Assembly (NCBI GenBank): GCA_002471275.1
Contig: DKPQ01000017.1
Location: 62,001-126,000 of the forward strand
DNA: 64,000 nucleotides
Reading direction: 5' to 3'
Origin: Flammeovirgaceae bacterium UBA7330
Lineage (GTDB): Bacteria > Bacteroidota > Bacteroidia > Cytophagales > Cyclobacteriaceae
A model generated the notes under the pieces. It ran no database searches. It had not been told where the DNA came from and saw only the letters and a program-made list of their open reading frames with translations. Positions 1 to 8,631 of the stretch are shown in pieces (positions within the stretch are counted from its first letter, which is position 1; every line of letters begins with the position of its first letter). Position numbers and translations under genes: made by a program.

Positions 1-1
1 T

Positions 2-1150
2 TGTGACCTGTATGAGGACCTGGCTAAAAAATCAGCGGATAGGTGTAAGGAAAATGGTGGTGGCAGACACAAAAACCTGAAAACCTATACCGGCGGTGAA
101 GAGGACTGGAAAAAAATGCTCAAAAAGGAAAAACCTGATGCAGTATTCATCGCTACACCGTGGAAAGATCATGCCCCGATGGTGATTGAAGCCATGAACC
201 AAGGTGCTCACGCTTTTGTAGAGGTACCCATCGCACTTACCATACAGGAAATGTGGGACATAGTCGATACTTCTGAGAAGACCGGAAAGCATTGCATGAT
301 GATGGAAAATGTAAACTACGGCCGTGAGGAGTTGATCTATCTCAATATGTGCCGACAGGGAGTCATTGGAGAATTGTTGCATGGTGAAGCTGCCTATATC
401 CATGAGTTGAGGAGCCAGATGAATGATGTAGATCGGGGTACTGGGTCCTGGAGGACCTATCACTATGCAAAACGAAACGGGAATCTTTACCCTACCCACG
501 GATTGGGTCCGGTCGCACAATACATGAACCTGGCCAGGGGAGAGGACAACTTCCAGTTCATCAATTCTTTCTCCTCTCCGGGAAAAGGTCGAAATCTTTA
601 CGCGAAAAAGAATTTTGATGCCAACCACAAATGGAATGCATTGGATTTCAAAGGTGGTGATATCAATACATCTATAATCAAAACCACTCTTGGTCGTACG
701 ATCATGGTGCAATGGGATGAGACCAGTCCTCGACCTTACACCCGTCTGAACCTGATCCAGGGAACCAAAGGCACGTTAGCCGGATTTCCTAATAGAGTAG
801 CCATTGAAGGAGGAGTAGAGGGAGTCACAGACAGTCACCATGAGTGGGCTGAAGGTGATCAACTGGAAGCCATCTTTGAGAAATACGAGCATCCATTGTA
901 CAAACGACTTGGTGCCCTTGCAAAGAAAATGGGCGGTCATGGTGGAATGGACTTTATCATGCGCTACCGCATCATCGAATGCCTGCGAAAAGGGGAGCCT
1001 CTCGATCAGAATGTCTATGAAGGTTGCTTCTGGAGTGCTGTAGGTCCATTGAGTGAAAAGTCAGTTGCTGAGAATGGAGCACCTCAAGAGTTTCCGGATT
1101 TCACCCGTGGCAAGTGGCAAAGCACCAAAGCACTGGACATTATTGGGTAG
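2..1150 (+). CDS. GH109-like Gfo/Idh/MocA family protein (5' end missing)
   Basis: The reading frame is open from base 2, so the gene begins before the window and the NAD-binding Rossmann start (GxGxxG) is lost. The visible part runs from the end of the Rossmann fold ([10 protein letters not shown], then FVEVPIALT at the E-[KV]-P position) into the C-terminal substrate domain. The run [14 protein letters not shown], then [23 protein letters not shown] and TSPRPYTR, follows the pattern I know from family GH109 (NAD-dependent alpha-N-acetylgalactosaminidase-type glycosidases). GH109 enzymes cleave glycosides by transient oxidation at C3. A related oxidoreductase of other specificity is possible. 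It is followed by a small antitoxin gene and is not clearly part of locus A. The Tat signal common in this family would lie outside the window. Confidence 0.82.
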   Translation, partial: CDLYEDLAKKSADRCKENGGGRHKNLKTYTGGEEDWKKMLKKEKPDAVFIATPWKDHAPMVIEAMNQGAHAFVEVPIALTIQEMWDIVDTSEKTGKHCMMMENVNYGREELIYLNMCRQGVIGELLHGEAAYIHELRSQMNDVDRGTGSWRTYHYAKRNGNLYPTHGLGPVAQYMNLARGEDNFQFINSFSSPGKGRNLYAKKNFDANHKWNALDFKGGDINTSIIKTTLGRTIMVQWDETSPRPYTRLNLIQGTKGTLAGFPNRVAIEGGVEGVTDSHHEWAEGDQLEAIFEKYEHPLYKRLGALAKKMGGHGGMDFIMRYRIIECLRKGEPLDQNVYEGCFWSAVGPLSEKSVAENGAPQEFPDFTRGKWQSTKALDIIG

Positions 1151-1170
1151 AGTTTTTCTTCTGTGAAAGG

Positions 1171-1203
1171 TCGTCAGAGGTCGGACGAAGTCAGACTGCT
1201 GAC
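1171..1203. terminator. Two small tandem hairpins after the GH109-like gene
   Basis: TCGTC (1171-1175) pairs with GACGA (1184-1188), and GTCAG (1190-1194) pairs with CTGAC (1199-1203) around a four-base loop. They lie 20-50 bases after the stop. There is no U-tract, so a terminator role is only possible. Confidence 0.3.
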
Positions 1204-1254
1204 ATAATGAAATTTTGTATCTTGAATTTTTATTAAGTTCATCGGAGCTGAAAG

Positions 1255-1461
1255 ATGAAGATTACAATTGAAATAGATGCTAAGCTTTTCAAAGAGACTA
1301 TGAAGTATACGAAAGCTAAAAACAACTCGGAAGCTTTTAAAATTGCTTTAACTGAGTATGTAGCTACTCAAAAACTAAAAAAACAAAGCGCTGAAATAAA
1401 GGAAAATCCTCTGAAACTTAGATATACAGCTGATGAAATCAGGTCGCTGAATAGGAGTTGA
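1255..1461 (+). CDS. Orphan VapB-like (ribbon-helix-helix type) antitoxin
   Basis: This 68-residue protein starts MKITIEIDAKLFKET, the beta strand of a ribbon-helix-helix DNA-binding fold. A helix follows with the pattern TKAKNNSEAFKIALTEYV, which is how VapB-family antitoxins of PIN-domain toxins begin. The lysine-rich tail (about residues 45-68) would be the toxin-binding part. No PIN toxin follows: the only downstream start, GTG at 1464 with GGAG at 1454-1457, reads 23 codons without PIN residues before a stop. It is therefore an orphan, a remnant, or a repressor with another role. The family call is by pattern only. Confidence 0.6.
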   Translation: MKITIEIDAKLFKETMKYTKAKNNSEAFKIALTEYVATQKLKKQSAEIKENPLKLRYTADEIRSLNRS

Positions 1462-1546
1462 CGGTGAGAGAATGGCCAATGAGTAGTTTAGGTAAACTTC
1501 AATTACTGTCCATAATATTTCACTACATTTGTTGATTATCAAATTG

Positions 1547-1567
1547 GCAAAACTTAAGATGTTTTGC
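1547..1567 (+). promoter_or_regulatory. Inverted repeat upstream of the locus A sigma gene
   Basis: GCAAAAC (1547-1553) and GTTTTGC (1561-1567) form a perfect 7-base inverted repeat with a 7-base loop, 33 bases before the GTG start of the sigma gene. It could be an operator or a leader hairpin. No partner site was found. Confidence 0.3.
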
Positions 1568-1600
1568 TAAGTTGGATTGAAAATCCTGTAACTGGGAAAT

Positions 1601-2215
1601 GTGAAAAGCAGCAAATCATCAACCGTAAAGCCCCTCCATTCAGGCGATCAAAAGTTTCAGGAGATCTACGAAATGCATTTCGATCGGTTGTTTGCTTATG
1701 CCTATCAGGTGGCTGGTTCGTATGACGTAGCTAAGGATATTGTTTCCGAAGTCTTTTCGACATTACTTCATTCCAACAGAGACCTTAACGGTATCAACAA
1801 TATCCAGTCCTATCTCTACAAGTCTGTAAAGAACCAGGCCATCAAAGCCATTTCCATGGATCCGTTATCCTTTGAAGGGGAGTCACATACCGAGCAGATG
1901 GAGTTTATAGAAAATACCAATCCGCAGGACCTGATGGTAGGCAAAGAACTGGAAGACTATCTCAAGTTATTGATCGATGGACTTCCGCCCAATTGTCAAC
2001 TGGTGTTCAGAATGGTAAGGGAAGAAGGACTCAGCTATGAAGAAGCTGCCGACAAGCTCGGACTGGCCCCCAAAACGGTGAAGAACCATTTATTCCTTGC
2101 ATTGAATAAAATCAGGACCGGGTTAACTGAGCATTTCAAAGATACCCCTGTAATTCGCATGATTTCCAATCTTAGCTGCTTCATGCTGATGACATCTTTG
2201 TTGTATTTCATCTAA
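1601..2215 (+). CDS. FecI-like ECF RNA polymerase sigma-70 factor, locus A
   Basis: This 204-residue ECF sigma factor should direct RNA polymerase to the locus A glycan genes once released by the FecR protein encoded next. Region 2 spans about residues 18-85 (FQEIYEMHFDRLFAYAYQVA, then AKDIVSEVFSTL). Region 4 spans about 128-180 (LPPNCQLVFRMVREEGLSYE, then a helix-turn-helix at AADKLGLAPKTVKNHL). The protein ends in a hydrophobic stretch (CFMLMTSLLYFI). The start must be GTG at 1601, because an in-frame TAA lies four codons upstream and the next methionine falls inside region 2. The gap to fecR is 130 bases and holds a block shared with loci B and C. Confidence 0.9.
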   Translation: MKSSKSSTVKPLHSGDQKFQEIYEMHFDRLFAYAYQVAGSYDVAKDIVSEVFSTLLHSNRDLNGINNIQSYLYKSVKNQAIKAISMDPLSFEGESHTEQMEFIENTNPQDLMVGKELEDYLKLLIDGLPPNCQLVFRMVREEGLSYEEAADKLGLAPKTVKNHLFLALNKIRTGLTEHFKDTPVIRMISNLSCFMLMTSLLYFI

Positions 2216-2273
2216 TAAAATCACTTAATTGATGATTATTTGATCAGATAAAGTCATGAAACATTGATTTTAT

Positions 2274-2324
2274 TATAAATATTTTATTTTCATTGGGCCC
2301 GTTAATCACTTTTTCCCTCTTATA
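2274..2324 (+). promoter_or_regulatory. Conserved spacer block upstream of fecR, locus A (putative promoter)
   Basis: TATAAATATTT at 2274-2284 and CTCTTATA at 2317-2324 are 43 bases apart, with GGG between them at 2295-2297. The second element ends 21 bases before the fecR start. The same two elements at the same spacing occur upstream of the locus B fecR (15118-15168), and nearly so in locus C (30353-30404). I read this as a shared promoter for fecR-susC-susD, possibly used by the adjacent ECF sigma factor. That is an inference. Confidence 0.5.
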
Positions 2325-2345
2325 AGTGAACACATCTAATGTAAA

Positions 2346-3350
2346 GTGTCAGAAGAATTAGAACAGATTATCAACAGGCATCTACTCCGAGAAGAATTAT
2401 CCATCGAAGAGAGGAAAATCCTGGATCAGTGGTTTACCAAAGAAAGAAACAGTCACAGGATCCTGGGACAGATGAGGCTGATGCTTGATGTCAGGTTTGA
2501 GAATGAGCGCTCAAGGATTAAAGCAGAAACCTGGGAAGAATTGATGGCAGGAAAACACAAAGCTGATTCCCCCATACAAACTGGAAGCGGTACTCACCGT
2601 TTTAAAAAGTTTTTACGCGTTGCAGCAGTCCTGATACTGGTTGCACTTGCGGGTATTTTGTCACAGCAACTTATTACAGATGAGGCACCAGTGGTGCAGA
2701 CCGAAAGATTCATTGAAAAAGTAGCTTTGTCAGGACAGAAGGTCACTACGGTTTTGCCTGACGGAACTAAGGTGAAGCTGAACTCCGGAAGTAAATTAAT
2801 TGTACCGGAGAATTTTACCGATGCTTTGCGGGAGGTCACGTTGATTGGTGAGGCATTTTTTGAAGTAACACGGGATGAAACCAGACCTTTTCATGTAAGT
2901 GTGGAAAGGGGAATGAAAGTAGTGGTGCTGGGGACATCCTTTATCGTAGATGCATCGAATGAAAGAGAGAATGTTGTAGCCGTTCGGTCGGGTAAGGTGC
3001 AGGTAAGAAAAGAATCAAATGAGGAGTCTATCATACTGGAGAAGAATGAAGTGGTGAGGGTATCCGGATCTCAAAGCTTAAGAAAAGAGGTGATTACGAA
3101 CGGTGATCTATTCTTTGGATGGGTGGACAATAAGTTGGTATTGGAAGGTGCGAATTTCAAAGAGGTACTTAGTGCAATCAACGAATGGTTTGGCTATGAG
3201 ATTGATGCCAGGCTGAATTATGCTGGTTTTGATGAATATTCAGCATCGCTCACAAACCCAACCATCAAAGAGGTAATGGAGAGCCTTTCGCACTCCTATA
3301 AGTTTAAATACAGTATTGATGAAAAAAGTAAAAGAATTGTAATCAGATAA
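2346..3350 (+). CDS. FecR-family anti-sigma factor, locus A
   Basis: This 334-residue inner-membrane regulator should bind the sigma factor in the cytosol and sense the SusC STN domain in the periplasm. The cytosolic N-terminus (about 1-85) is followed by one membrane helix at about 88-108 (VAAVLILVALAGILS). Then come the FecR domain (about 130-230; VLPDGTKVKLNSGSKL, LIGEAFFEVTRDE, VLGTSFIV) and a C-terminal DUF4974 domain (about 262-334; EGANFKEVLSAINEWFGYEI). The start is GTG at 2346. It is followed by an 81-base spacer with a weak hairpin and then susC, probably in one transcript. Confidence 0.9.
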   Translation: MSEELEQIINRHLLREELSIEERKILDQWFTKERNSHRILGQMRLMLDVRFENERSRIKAETWEELMAGKHKADSPIQTGSGTHRFKKFLRVAAVLILVALAGILSQQLITDEAPVVQTERFIEKVALSGQKVTTVLPDGTKVKLNSGSKLIVPENFTDALREVTLIGEAFFEVTRDETRPFHVSVERGMKVVVLGTSFIVDASNERENVVAVRSGKVQVRKESNEESIILEKNEVVRVSGSQSLRKEVITNGDLFFGWVDNKLVLEGANFKEVLSAINEWFGYEIDARLNYAGFDEYSASLTNPTIKEVMESLSHSYKFKYSIDEKSKRIVIR

Positions 3351-3362
3351 GAACAATAAATA

Positions 3363-3398
3363 AAGGGCCGCAACACCGTGGAAAGTAGTACAGCCCTT
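3363..3398 (+). promoter_or_regulatory. Hairpin in the fecR-susC spacer, locus A
   Basis: AAGGGC (3363-3368) pairs with GCCCTT (3393-3398), and an inner CCGC/GTGG pairing is possible. It lies between the fecR stop and the susC start. Similar hairpins sit in the same place in loci B, C and E. It could be a partial terminator or an mRNA processing/stability element that sets susC apart from fecR. This is the weakest stem of the set. Confidence 0.4.
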
Positions 3399-3431
3399 CG
3401 CACACAGTTTTAGTAATCAAACCAAAACCAT

Positions 3432-6400
3432 ATGAATGTAAAAGTACATAATTATGTAAGAATTATGACGAAACTAGCCTTATATGCATTCGTCATTTGC
3501 CAGTCACTGCTGCTGAGTTTTGCCAGTGATGTGGATGCGCAGAGACAATATCTCAATGAGATTGAGATAGAGTTGTCAAGCTATGAAAATGCCGACCTCA
3601 AAGACCTGATCAACGACATTCAGGAGAAGAGTCAGTTTGAGTTTGCTTCACCAAGGAAGTTGATCAGCAAAAAAACCATTAGCCTTAATGAAGGTCGATG
3701 GAATATGGAACGCCTGCTAAAAGAGATCAGCTCACAAGCAGAAGTCTCTATTAGGAGGGTAAATGAAACCATATCTTTTTCAGAAGTTGAAATGCAGGCA
3801 CTTCCTGATGTAGTGGAGGTAAATATCCTGCAAGTATCAGTCTCCGGTACCATCACAGACGAAAACGGAGAAGGGCTGCCAGGAGCCACCATTCAGGAAA
3901 AAGGTACAACCAATGGTACGATCACGGATGTGGAAGGTGCGTATTCACTGAGTGTACCTGGGGATGCTACTTTGATTGTTTCTTTTGTTGGATATCAAAC
4001 AAGGGAGGTCCAGTTAAATGGGCGGTCTGTACTTGACCTGAGTTTAGAGGCAGATATTTCCGCGCTTGAGGAAGTTGTTGTTGTCGGGTATGGTTCTCAA
4101 AAGAAAAGTGATTTGACCGGTGCGGTTACTTCTTTAGACGGGGACGATCTGGCGGTAAGAAGAACCACCCAGGTCTCACAAGCGCTCCAGGGTTCTGTTC
4201 CAGGTGTGATGGTAACAAGAAGTAACAATGCCCCGGGGTCCTCTGCAAGTATCAGGATCAGGGGGATCACAACCATAGGAGACAGTAACCCGCTCATCAT
4301 TGTGGATGGAGTTCCCATGAATAGTATCGATGACATTAACCCCAATGACATAGAAAATATTTCTGTGCTTAAGGATGCGGCTTCTGCCTCAATTTATGGT
4401 GCGCGGGCAGCATCTGGAGTAATTGTTGTTACTACTAAAAGAGCTAGGAAGGGTCAATTGAGTTTGGACTACAATTATGAATATGGATTTGAAACCCCAA
4501 CTCAAATTCCGGAATATGTAGACATTACGAGGTACATGCAGATGACCAATGAGCTTAGATGGAATGACAATGGCAATGATGCGAATGAGTATCCTGCATT
4601 TGCTGAAGATATGGTTAGAGACTATTTAAGTCTTAATGCTTCAGATCCTGATTTATATCCTAATACGGATTGGGTAGACCTTGTCCTGAATAAAACTGCT
4701 CCAAAGGAGCATCATGCCATTGGTATTTCCGGTGGTAACGAGTTTATCAGTTCAAAAGCATCATTTGTTTATGACAAAGTCAATGCACTTTACGACAACA
4801 GTTCTTTCGAAAGGATCACCACCAGAATTAACACTGATGCCACCATCAACAAGATGCTGGATGCCTCTGTTGATTTCTATTTTACCAGGGAGACCAGGGA
4901 GAGCACAAGCAGGGACCCAATTTATTTCATGTGGATTTCTGCACCAATTTATCCTGCTGTATGGGCAGATGGAAGAGTAGCTGGAGGAAAAACAGGAGCG
5001 AATATTTATGGTCAGCTCAAATACGGCGGGTTTATCAATAACTGGGGAAATCAATTGGGCGGAAGAGCTGCTCTTAATTTCAAACCTGTTGAGGGTCTTA
5101 AGGTATCTGCAGTAATCTCCCCTCAGCTAGGTTTTGATAAGGGTAAAAATTTCCAGAAGCGAGTACCTTACTATGCGGCCGATGATCCAACAGTGTTTGA
5201 AGGAACATTGCAATGGGCTTCATCTACAGATTTGAGTGAATCCCGCAACGATTCATATAGAATGACTACCCAGTTTCTTATCAACTATGATAAAGAGTTT
5301 GCAGGGCATACAATAGGAGCCCTGGCAGGATATGAAAACTTTACTTCTTTTTACGAGTCTTTATCGGCCTCAAGAGATCAGTATTTGCTTGATAATTTTC
5401 CCTACCTGAATATCGGGCCATTAGAGTTTAGAGACAATTCAGGTAGTGCTGTTGAAAATGCATATCGCTCCTGGTTTGGAAGGATCTCCTACAACTATAG
5501 AGGTAAATATTTTGTGCAGGGAAATGTTAGGTTTGATGCTTCATCGAGATTCCATCCTGACTATCGATGGGGATCTTTTCCTTCGTTTTCTGCTGGTTGG
5601 GTAATTTCAGAGGAAACCTTTATCCCGGACAATTCAATCCTTTCTTTTCTAAAGCTAAGGGGGTCGTGGGGTAGATTAGGTAATGAGCGAATTGGTAATT
5701 ACCCTTACCAGTCCACCATTGGATTTTCCAATGCGCTGCTGTATCAGGGAAGCAACGTGGTGTCGGCACAATCAGCGGCGCAGTGGCAATATGCCATCCA
5801 GGATATTTCCTGGGAAACCACAGAATCATACAACATTGGTATTGATGCAAATTTCTTTGATTACAGGTTGAATTTCACGGCCGATTATTTTGAGAAAACA
5901 ACCAAAGACATGTTGTTGCCACTCGAAATTCCTGATTATATAGGGTTCGATAACCCGGATCAGAATACAGGTAAGATGTTTACCAAAGGTTGGGAACTGG
6001 ATTTGGGATGGACAGATGATATCAATGAGTTTGGCTATTCTGTAAGTTTCAATTTGTCTGATTTCAGATCTGAAATGGGAGACCTTGGTGGTATTCAATT
6101 CCTCGGAAATCAAATTAAGATTGAAGGTAGTGAGTTCAACGAGTGGTATGGCTACAAGTCAGATGGATTATTCCAAACCCAGGAAGAAGTAGATAACTCA
6201 CCGGTTACCAGCGGATCTGTTAGACCAGGAGATGTGAAGTATGTCGACATCAGTGGTCCTGATGGTGTGCCCGACGGAGTGATCTCTCCGGAATATGATA
6301 GAACACTATTAGGAGGATCACTTCCAAGATATATGTATGGTGGTAACGTAAAGCTGGATTACAAGAATTTTGATTTTACCCTTGTAATACAAGGAGTAGG

Positions 6401-6809
6401 CAAACAAAATGATCGGTTGGAAGGCTTGATGATCACTCCATTGATGGAGAACTGGGGACATATTCCAAAGATCATTGATGGCGACTATTGGAGTAACTAT
6501 AATACTCCGCAGCAAAACATGTCTGTCTACTATCCGAGGCTAACCCGTACTGGTGGAAGTAACAACTATACCATGTCTGATTACTGGATGTTTAATGGGG
6601 CTTACCTACGTGTGAAGAATATTACACTAGGCTACAGCATTCCGAAAACTATTTTGGATAAAATAGGAATTCAAAATATCAGGTTATACAGCAGTGTGTC
6701 TGATCTGTTGACCCTCAATAATTATCCAACAGGCTGGGATCCTGAAGTATCTTCTTCTGGCTATCCTATTACAATGTCTGTCATTTTTGGAGCATCTGTG
6801 AAGTTTTAA
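3432..6809 (+). CDS. SusC-like TonB-dependent receptor with STN signalling domain, locus A
   Basis: This 1125-residue outer-membrane transporter imports oligosaccharides with the SusD lipoprotein encoded 23 bases downstream. A signal sequence covers about 1-37. The STN domain (about 48-118; LINDIQEKSQFEFASPRKL, then WNMERLLKEIS) is the part that signals to FecR. A carboxypeptidase-D regulatory-like domain (about 135-215) contains VSGTITDENGEGLPGATIQE and SFVGYQTREV. The plug starts at VVVVGYGSQKKSDLTGAV and runs to GVIVVTTKRA (about 222-335), and the beta-barrel fills the rest. The plug closely matches the partial SusC of locus E (NNAPGS, then IRIRGITTIGDSNPL in both). Substrate cannot be read from sequence. 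Confidence 0.94.
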   Translation: MNVKVHNYVRIMTKLALYAFVICQSLLLSFASDVDAQRQYLNEIEIELSSYENADLKDLINDIQEKSQFEFASPRKLISKKTISLNEGRWNMERLLKEISSQAEVSIRRVNETISFSEVEMQALPDVVEVNILQVSVSGTITDENGEGLPGATIQEKGTTNGTITDVEGAYSLSVPGDATLIVSFVGYQTREVQLNGRSVLDLSLEADISALEEVVVVGYGSQKKSDLTGAVTSLDGDDLAVRRTTQVSQALQGSVPGVMVTRSNNAPGSSASIRIRGITTIGDSNPLIIVDGVPMNSIDDINPNDIENISVLKDAASASIYGARAASGVIVVTTKRARKGQLSLDYNYEYGFETPTQIPEYVDITRYMQMTNELRWNDNGNDANEYPAFAEDMVRDYLSLNASDPDLYPNTDWVDLVLNKTAPKEHHAIGISGGNEFISSKASFVYDKVNALYDNSSFERITTRINTDATINKMLDASVDFYFTRETRESTSRDPIYFMWISAPIYPAVWADGRVAGGKTGANIYGQLKYGGFINNWGNQLGGRAALNFKPVEGLKVSAVISPQLGFDKGKNFQKRVPYYAADDPTVFEGTLQWASSTDLSESRNDSYRMTTQFLINYDKEFAGHTIGALAGYENFTSFYESLSASRDQYLLDNFPYLNIGPLEFRDNSGSAVENAYRSWFGRISYNYRGKYFVQGNVRFDASSRFHPDYRWGSFPSFSAGWVISEETFIPDNSILSFLKLRGSWGRLGNERIGNYPYQSTIGFSNALLYQGSNVVSAQSAAQWQYAIQDISWETTESYNIGIDANFFDYRLNFTADYFEKTTKDMLLPLEIPDYIGFDNPDQNTGKMFTKGWELDLGWTDDINEFGYSVSFNLSDFRSEMGDLGGIQFLGNQIKIEGSEFNEWYGYKSDGLFQTQEEVDNSPVTSGSVRPGDVKYVDISGPDGVPDGVISPEYDRTLLGGSLPRYMYGGNVKLDYKNFDFTLVIQGVGKQNDRLEGLMITPLMENWGHIPKIIDGDYWSNYNTPQQNMSVYYPRLTRTGGSNNYTMSDYWMFNGAYLRVKNITLGYSIPKTILDKIGIQNIRLYSSVSDLLTLNNYPTGWDPEVSSSGYPITMSVIFGASVKF

Positions 6810-6832
6810 TTTGAATCGGAAAAAGAAAAGAC

Positions 6833-8521
6833 ATGAAAAATTTACATATATATCTAATGACTTTGATGTTCATTACATTTTCATGTAATGAACTGGACCT
6901 AAATCCTCTTTCTGAGGGATCTAGTCAATCATGGTATTCGAATGAAACGGAGATTGAGATGTCTGTCAATGATCTGTTTAGAAGTGTTTTCTGGGCTCAG
7001 GATGGAGATGATTGGACTGATGACTGGACGTACCGTGAGTCCCTGACCCCTATCAACAATGGAACGATCAATGGAGAATGGGGAGTTCTCAATGACTTGT
7101 GGACCCTTTCTTATAAGAATATCTCCCGGTCAAATACTATATTGTTGAATCTAGACAAAGTTGAAGGAGTCATCCCTCAGGAAACAGTGGATAAATTCAG
7201 GGGAAATGCCTTATTTGTTCGGGCTGCACAATATGCAAACCTGGTTGCCAAATTTGGAGATGTGATCTATTTCACTGGCATTCTTGACCTCGAAGAGTCA
7301 TTCACACTATCCAGGACGGACAAGGAAGTGGTGATGCAAGCTGTTTATGATGATTTTGATATGGCTGCTTCTCTTTTGCCAGAAAGCTATGGCAACAGTG
7401 AAAATAAGTTTGCTACTAAAGGAGCGGCTTATGCAATGAAAGCAAGGGCTGCTCTTTATAATGGGGATTTTGCGATAGCCAGAGACGCTGCAAAAGCGTG
7501 TATGGATCTGGGAGTTTATGAGTTATACCCTGATTATGGAGAACTGTTCTGGTCTGAAAACAAGAATACTATAGAGAGTATCTTCAGTATGCCAAGGTCT
7601 ACTGCACTAAACTCATTTTTTGGTGATTGTAAGAACTATATCACCAGGAACAATGGAGGTTGGGCAGCAAAAGATCCATCATGGGAGTTGTTGTCTGCTT
7701 ATTTATGTACAGACGGATTACCTATTGATGAGTCTCCTTTGTATGATCCGAGTGATCCATTCAGCAATAGAGATCCAAGGTTAGCAGAGACGATTGTGCC
7801 TTTTAACACGCCTCATCTTGGATTCATTTATCAGCCCCATCCGGATTCATTGGAAGTATTGAATCTTAATACCGGAGCATACCAAAAGAACAATGATACA
7901 AGATCAAATGCTGCTTTTGCTTCATTTAATGGATTGGTCTGGAAGAAAGGTATCAATAGTGACTGGACAGATGATTTCCGTGCTGAAAATGAAATCATCA
8001 TCATGAGATATGCTGATGTGTTGTTGATGTATGCTGAGGCTAAGATTGAGCTGGATGATATTGATCAGTCAGTCCTTGATGCAATCAACATGGTCCGAGC
8101 CAGAGCGTACGAGGTGGATTATATGGATACCGGTTTATACCCGGCTGTTGTCACAACAGACCAGTCAGAGTTACGCAAGGAAGTGAGATTGGAGAGAAGA
8201 GTGGAGCTGGCGTTTGAAGGAAGAAGATATATGGACATTATCAGATGGAGATTAGCTGAAAAAGTCCTAAACAAGGATGTTTATGGAATGTTGGATCTGG
8301 GTGATTTAAGGACTAGAATCATTGACGAAGGACTTTGGTTTTTCCCTCAGGTGACAGATATTGATGAAGATGGGGTTGCTAATTTCGATCCCATGTATCA
8401 GTCAGGTTTAATCAGAAGATTAGCCCAACGAGAATTTGATCCTGAAAGACAATATCTCTGGCCAATACCTTCCAAAGAGGTTTTGATTAATGACAATCTA
8501 TCTCAAAATCCTAATTATTAA
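6833..8521 (+). CDS. SusD-like glycan-binding lipoprotein, locus A
   Basis: This 562-residue protein starts with a lipoprotein signal (lipid-acceptor Cys in FITFSCNELDLNP) and should sit on the outer surface over SusC. It has the SusD layout: a TPR-like N-terminal half (FRGNALFVRAAQYANLVAKF, AARAALYNGDF-type helices), a variable binding face, and a conserved end (VELAFEGRRYMDIIRW, then LWPIPSKEV and QNPNY at the C-terminus). It follows susC by 23 bases and is followed by a strong hairpin. Confidence 0.93.
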   Translation: MKNLHIYLMTLMFITFSCNELDLNPLSEGSSQSWYSNETEIEMSVNDLFRSVFWAQDGDDWTDDWTYRESLTPINNGTINGEWGVLNDLWTLSYKNISRSNTILLNLDKVEGVIPQETVDKFRGNALFVRAAQYANLVAKFGDVIYFTGILDLEESFTLSRTDKEVVMQAVYDDFDMAASLLPESYGNSENKFATKGAAYAMKARAALYNGDFAIARDAAKACMDLGVYELYPDYGELFWSENKNTIESIFSMPRSTALNSFFGDCKNYITRNNGGWAAKDPSWELLSAYLCTDGLPIDESPLYDPSDPFSNRDPRLAETIVPFNTPHLGFIYQPHPDSLEVLNLNTGAYQKNNDTRSNAAFASFNGLVWKKGINSDWTDDFRAENEIIIMRYADVLLMYAEAKIELDDIDQSVLDAINMVRARAYEVDYMDTGLYPAVVTTDQSELRKEVRLERRVELAFEGRRYMDIIRWRLAEKVLNKDVYGMLDLGDLRTRIIDEGLWFFPQVTDIDEDGVANFDPMYQSGLIRRLAQREFDPERQYLWPIPSKEVLINDNLSQNPNY

Positions 8522-8529
8522 TTAGGCTT

Positions 8530-8564
8530 AATGGTACTGGTAGACATTGTTTGCCAGTACCATT
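8530..8564 (+). terminator. Hairpin after susD, locus A
   Basis: AATGGTACTGG (8530-8540) and CCAGTACCATT (8554-8564) form a perfect 11-base stem with a 13-base loop, nine bases after the susD stop. No U-run follows, so it may be a terminator, or an mRNA-protecting hairpin that separates susCD from the downstream enzymes. Confidence 0.6.
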
Positions 8565-8631
8565 CATATCACTTTGGATGACCTTTTCTATCTTAAGGGG
8601 TTGACTGCTAAAGCTTACCAAAAACATCTTT

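Noticed and set aside
1464..1535. GTG-initiated 23-codon frame in the vapC position
   Set aside because: No PIN-domain aspartates and an early stop. It is not a toxin gene.
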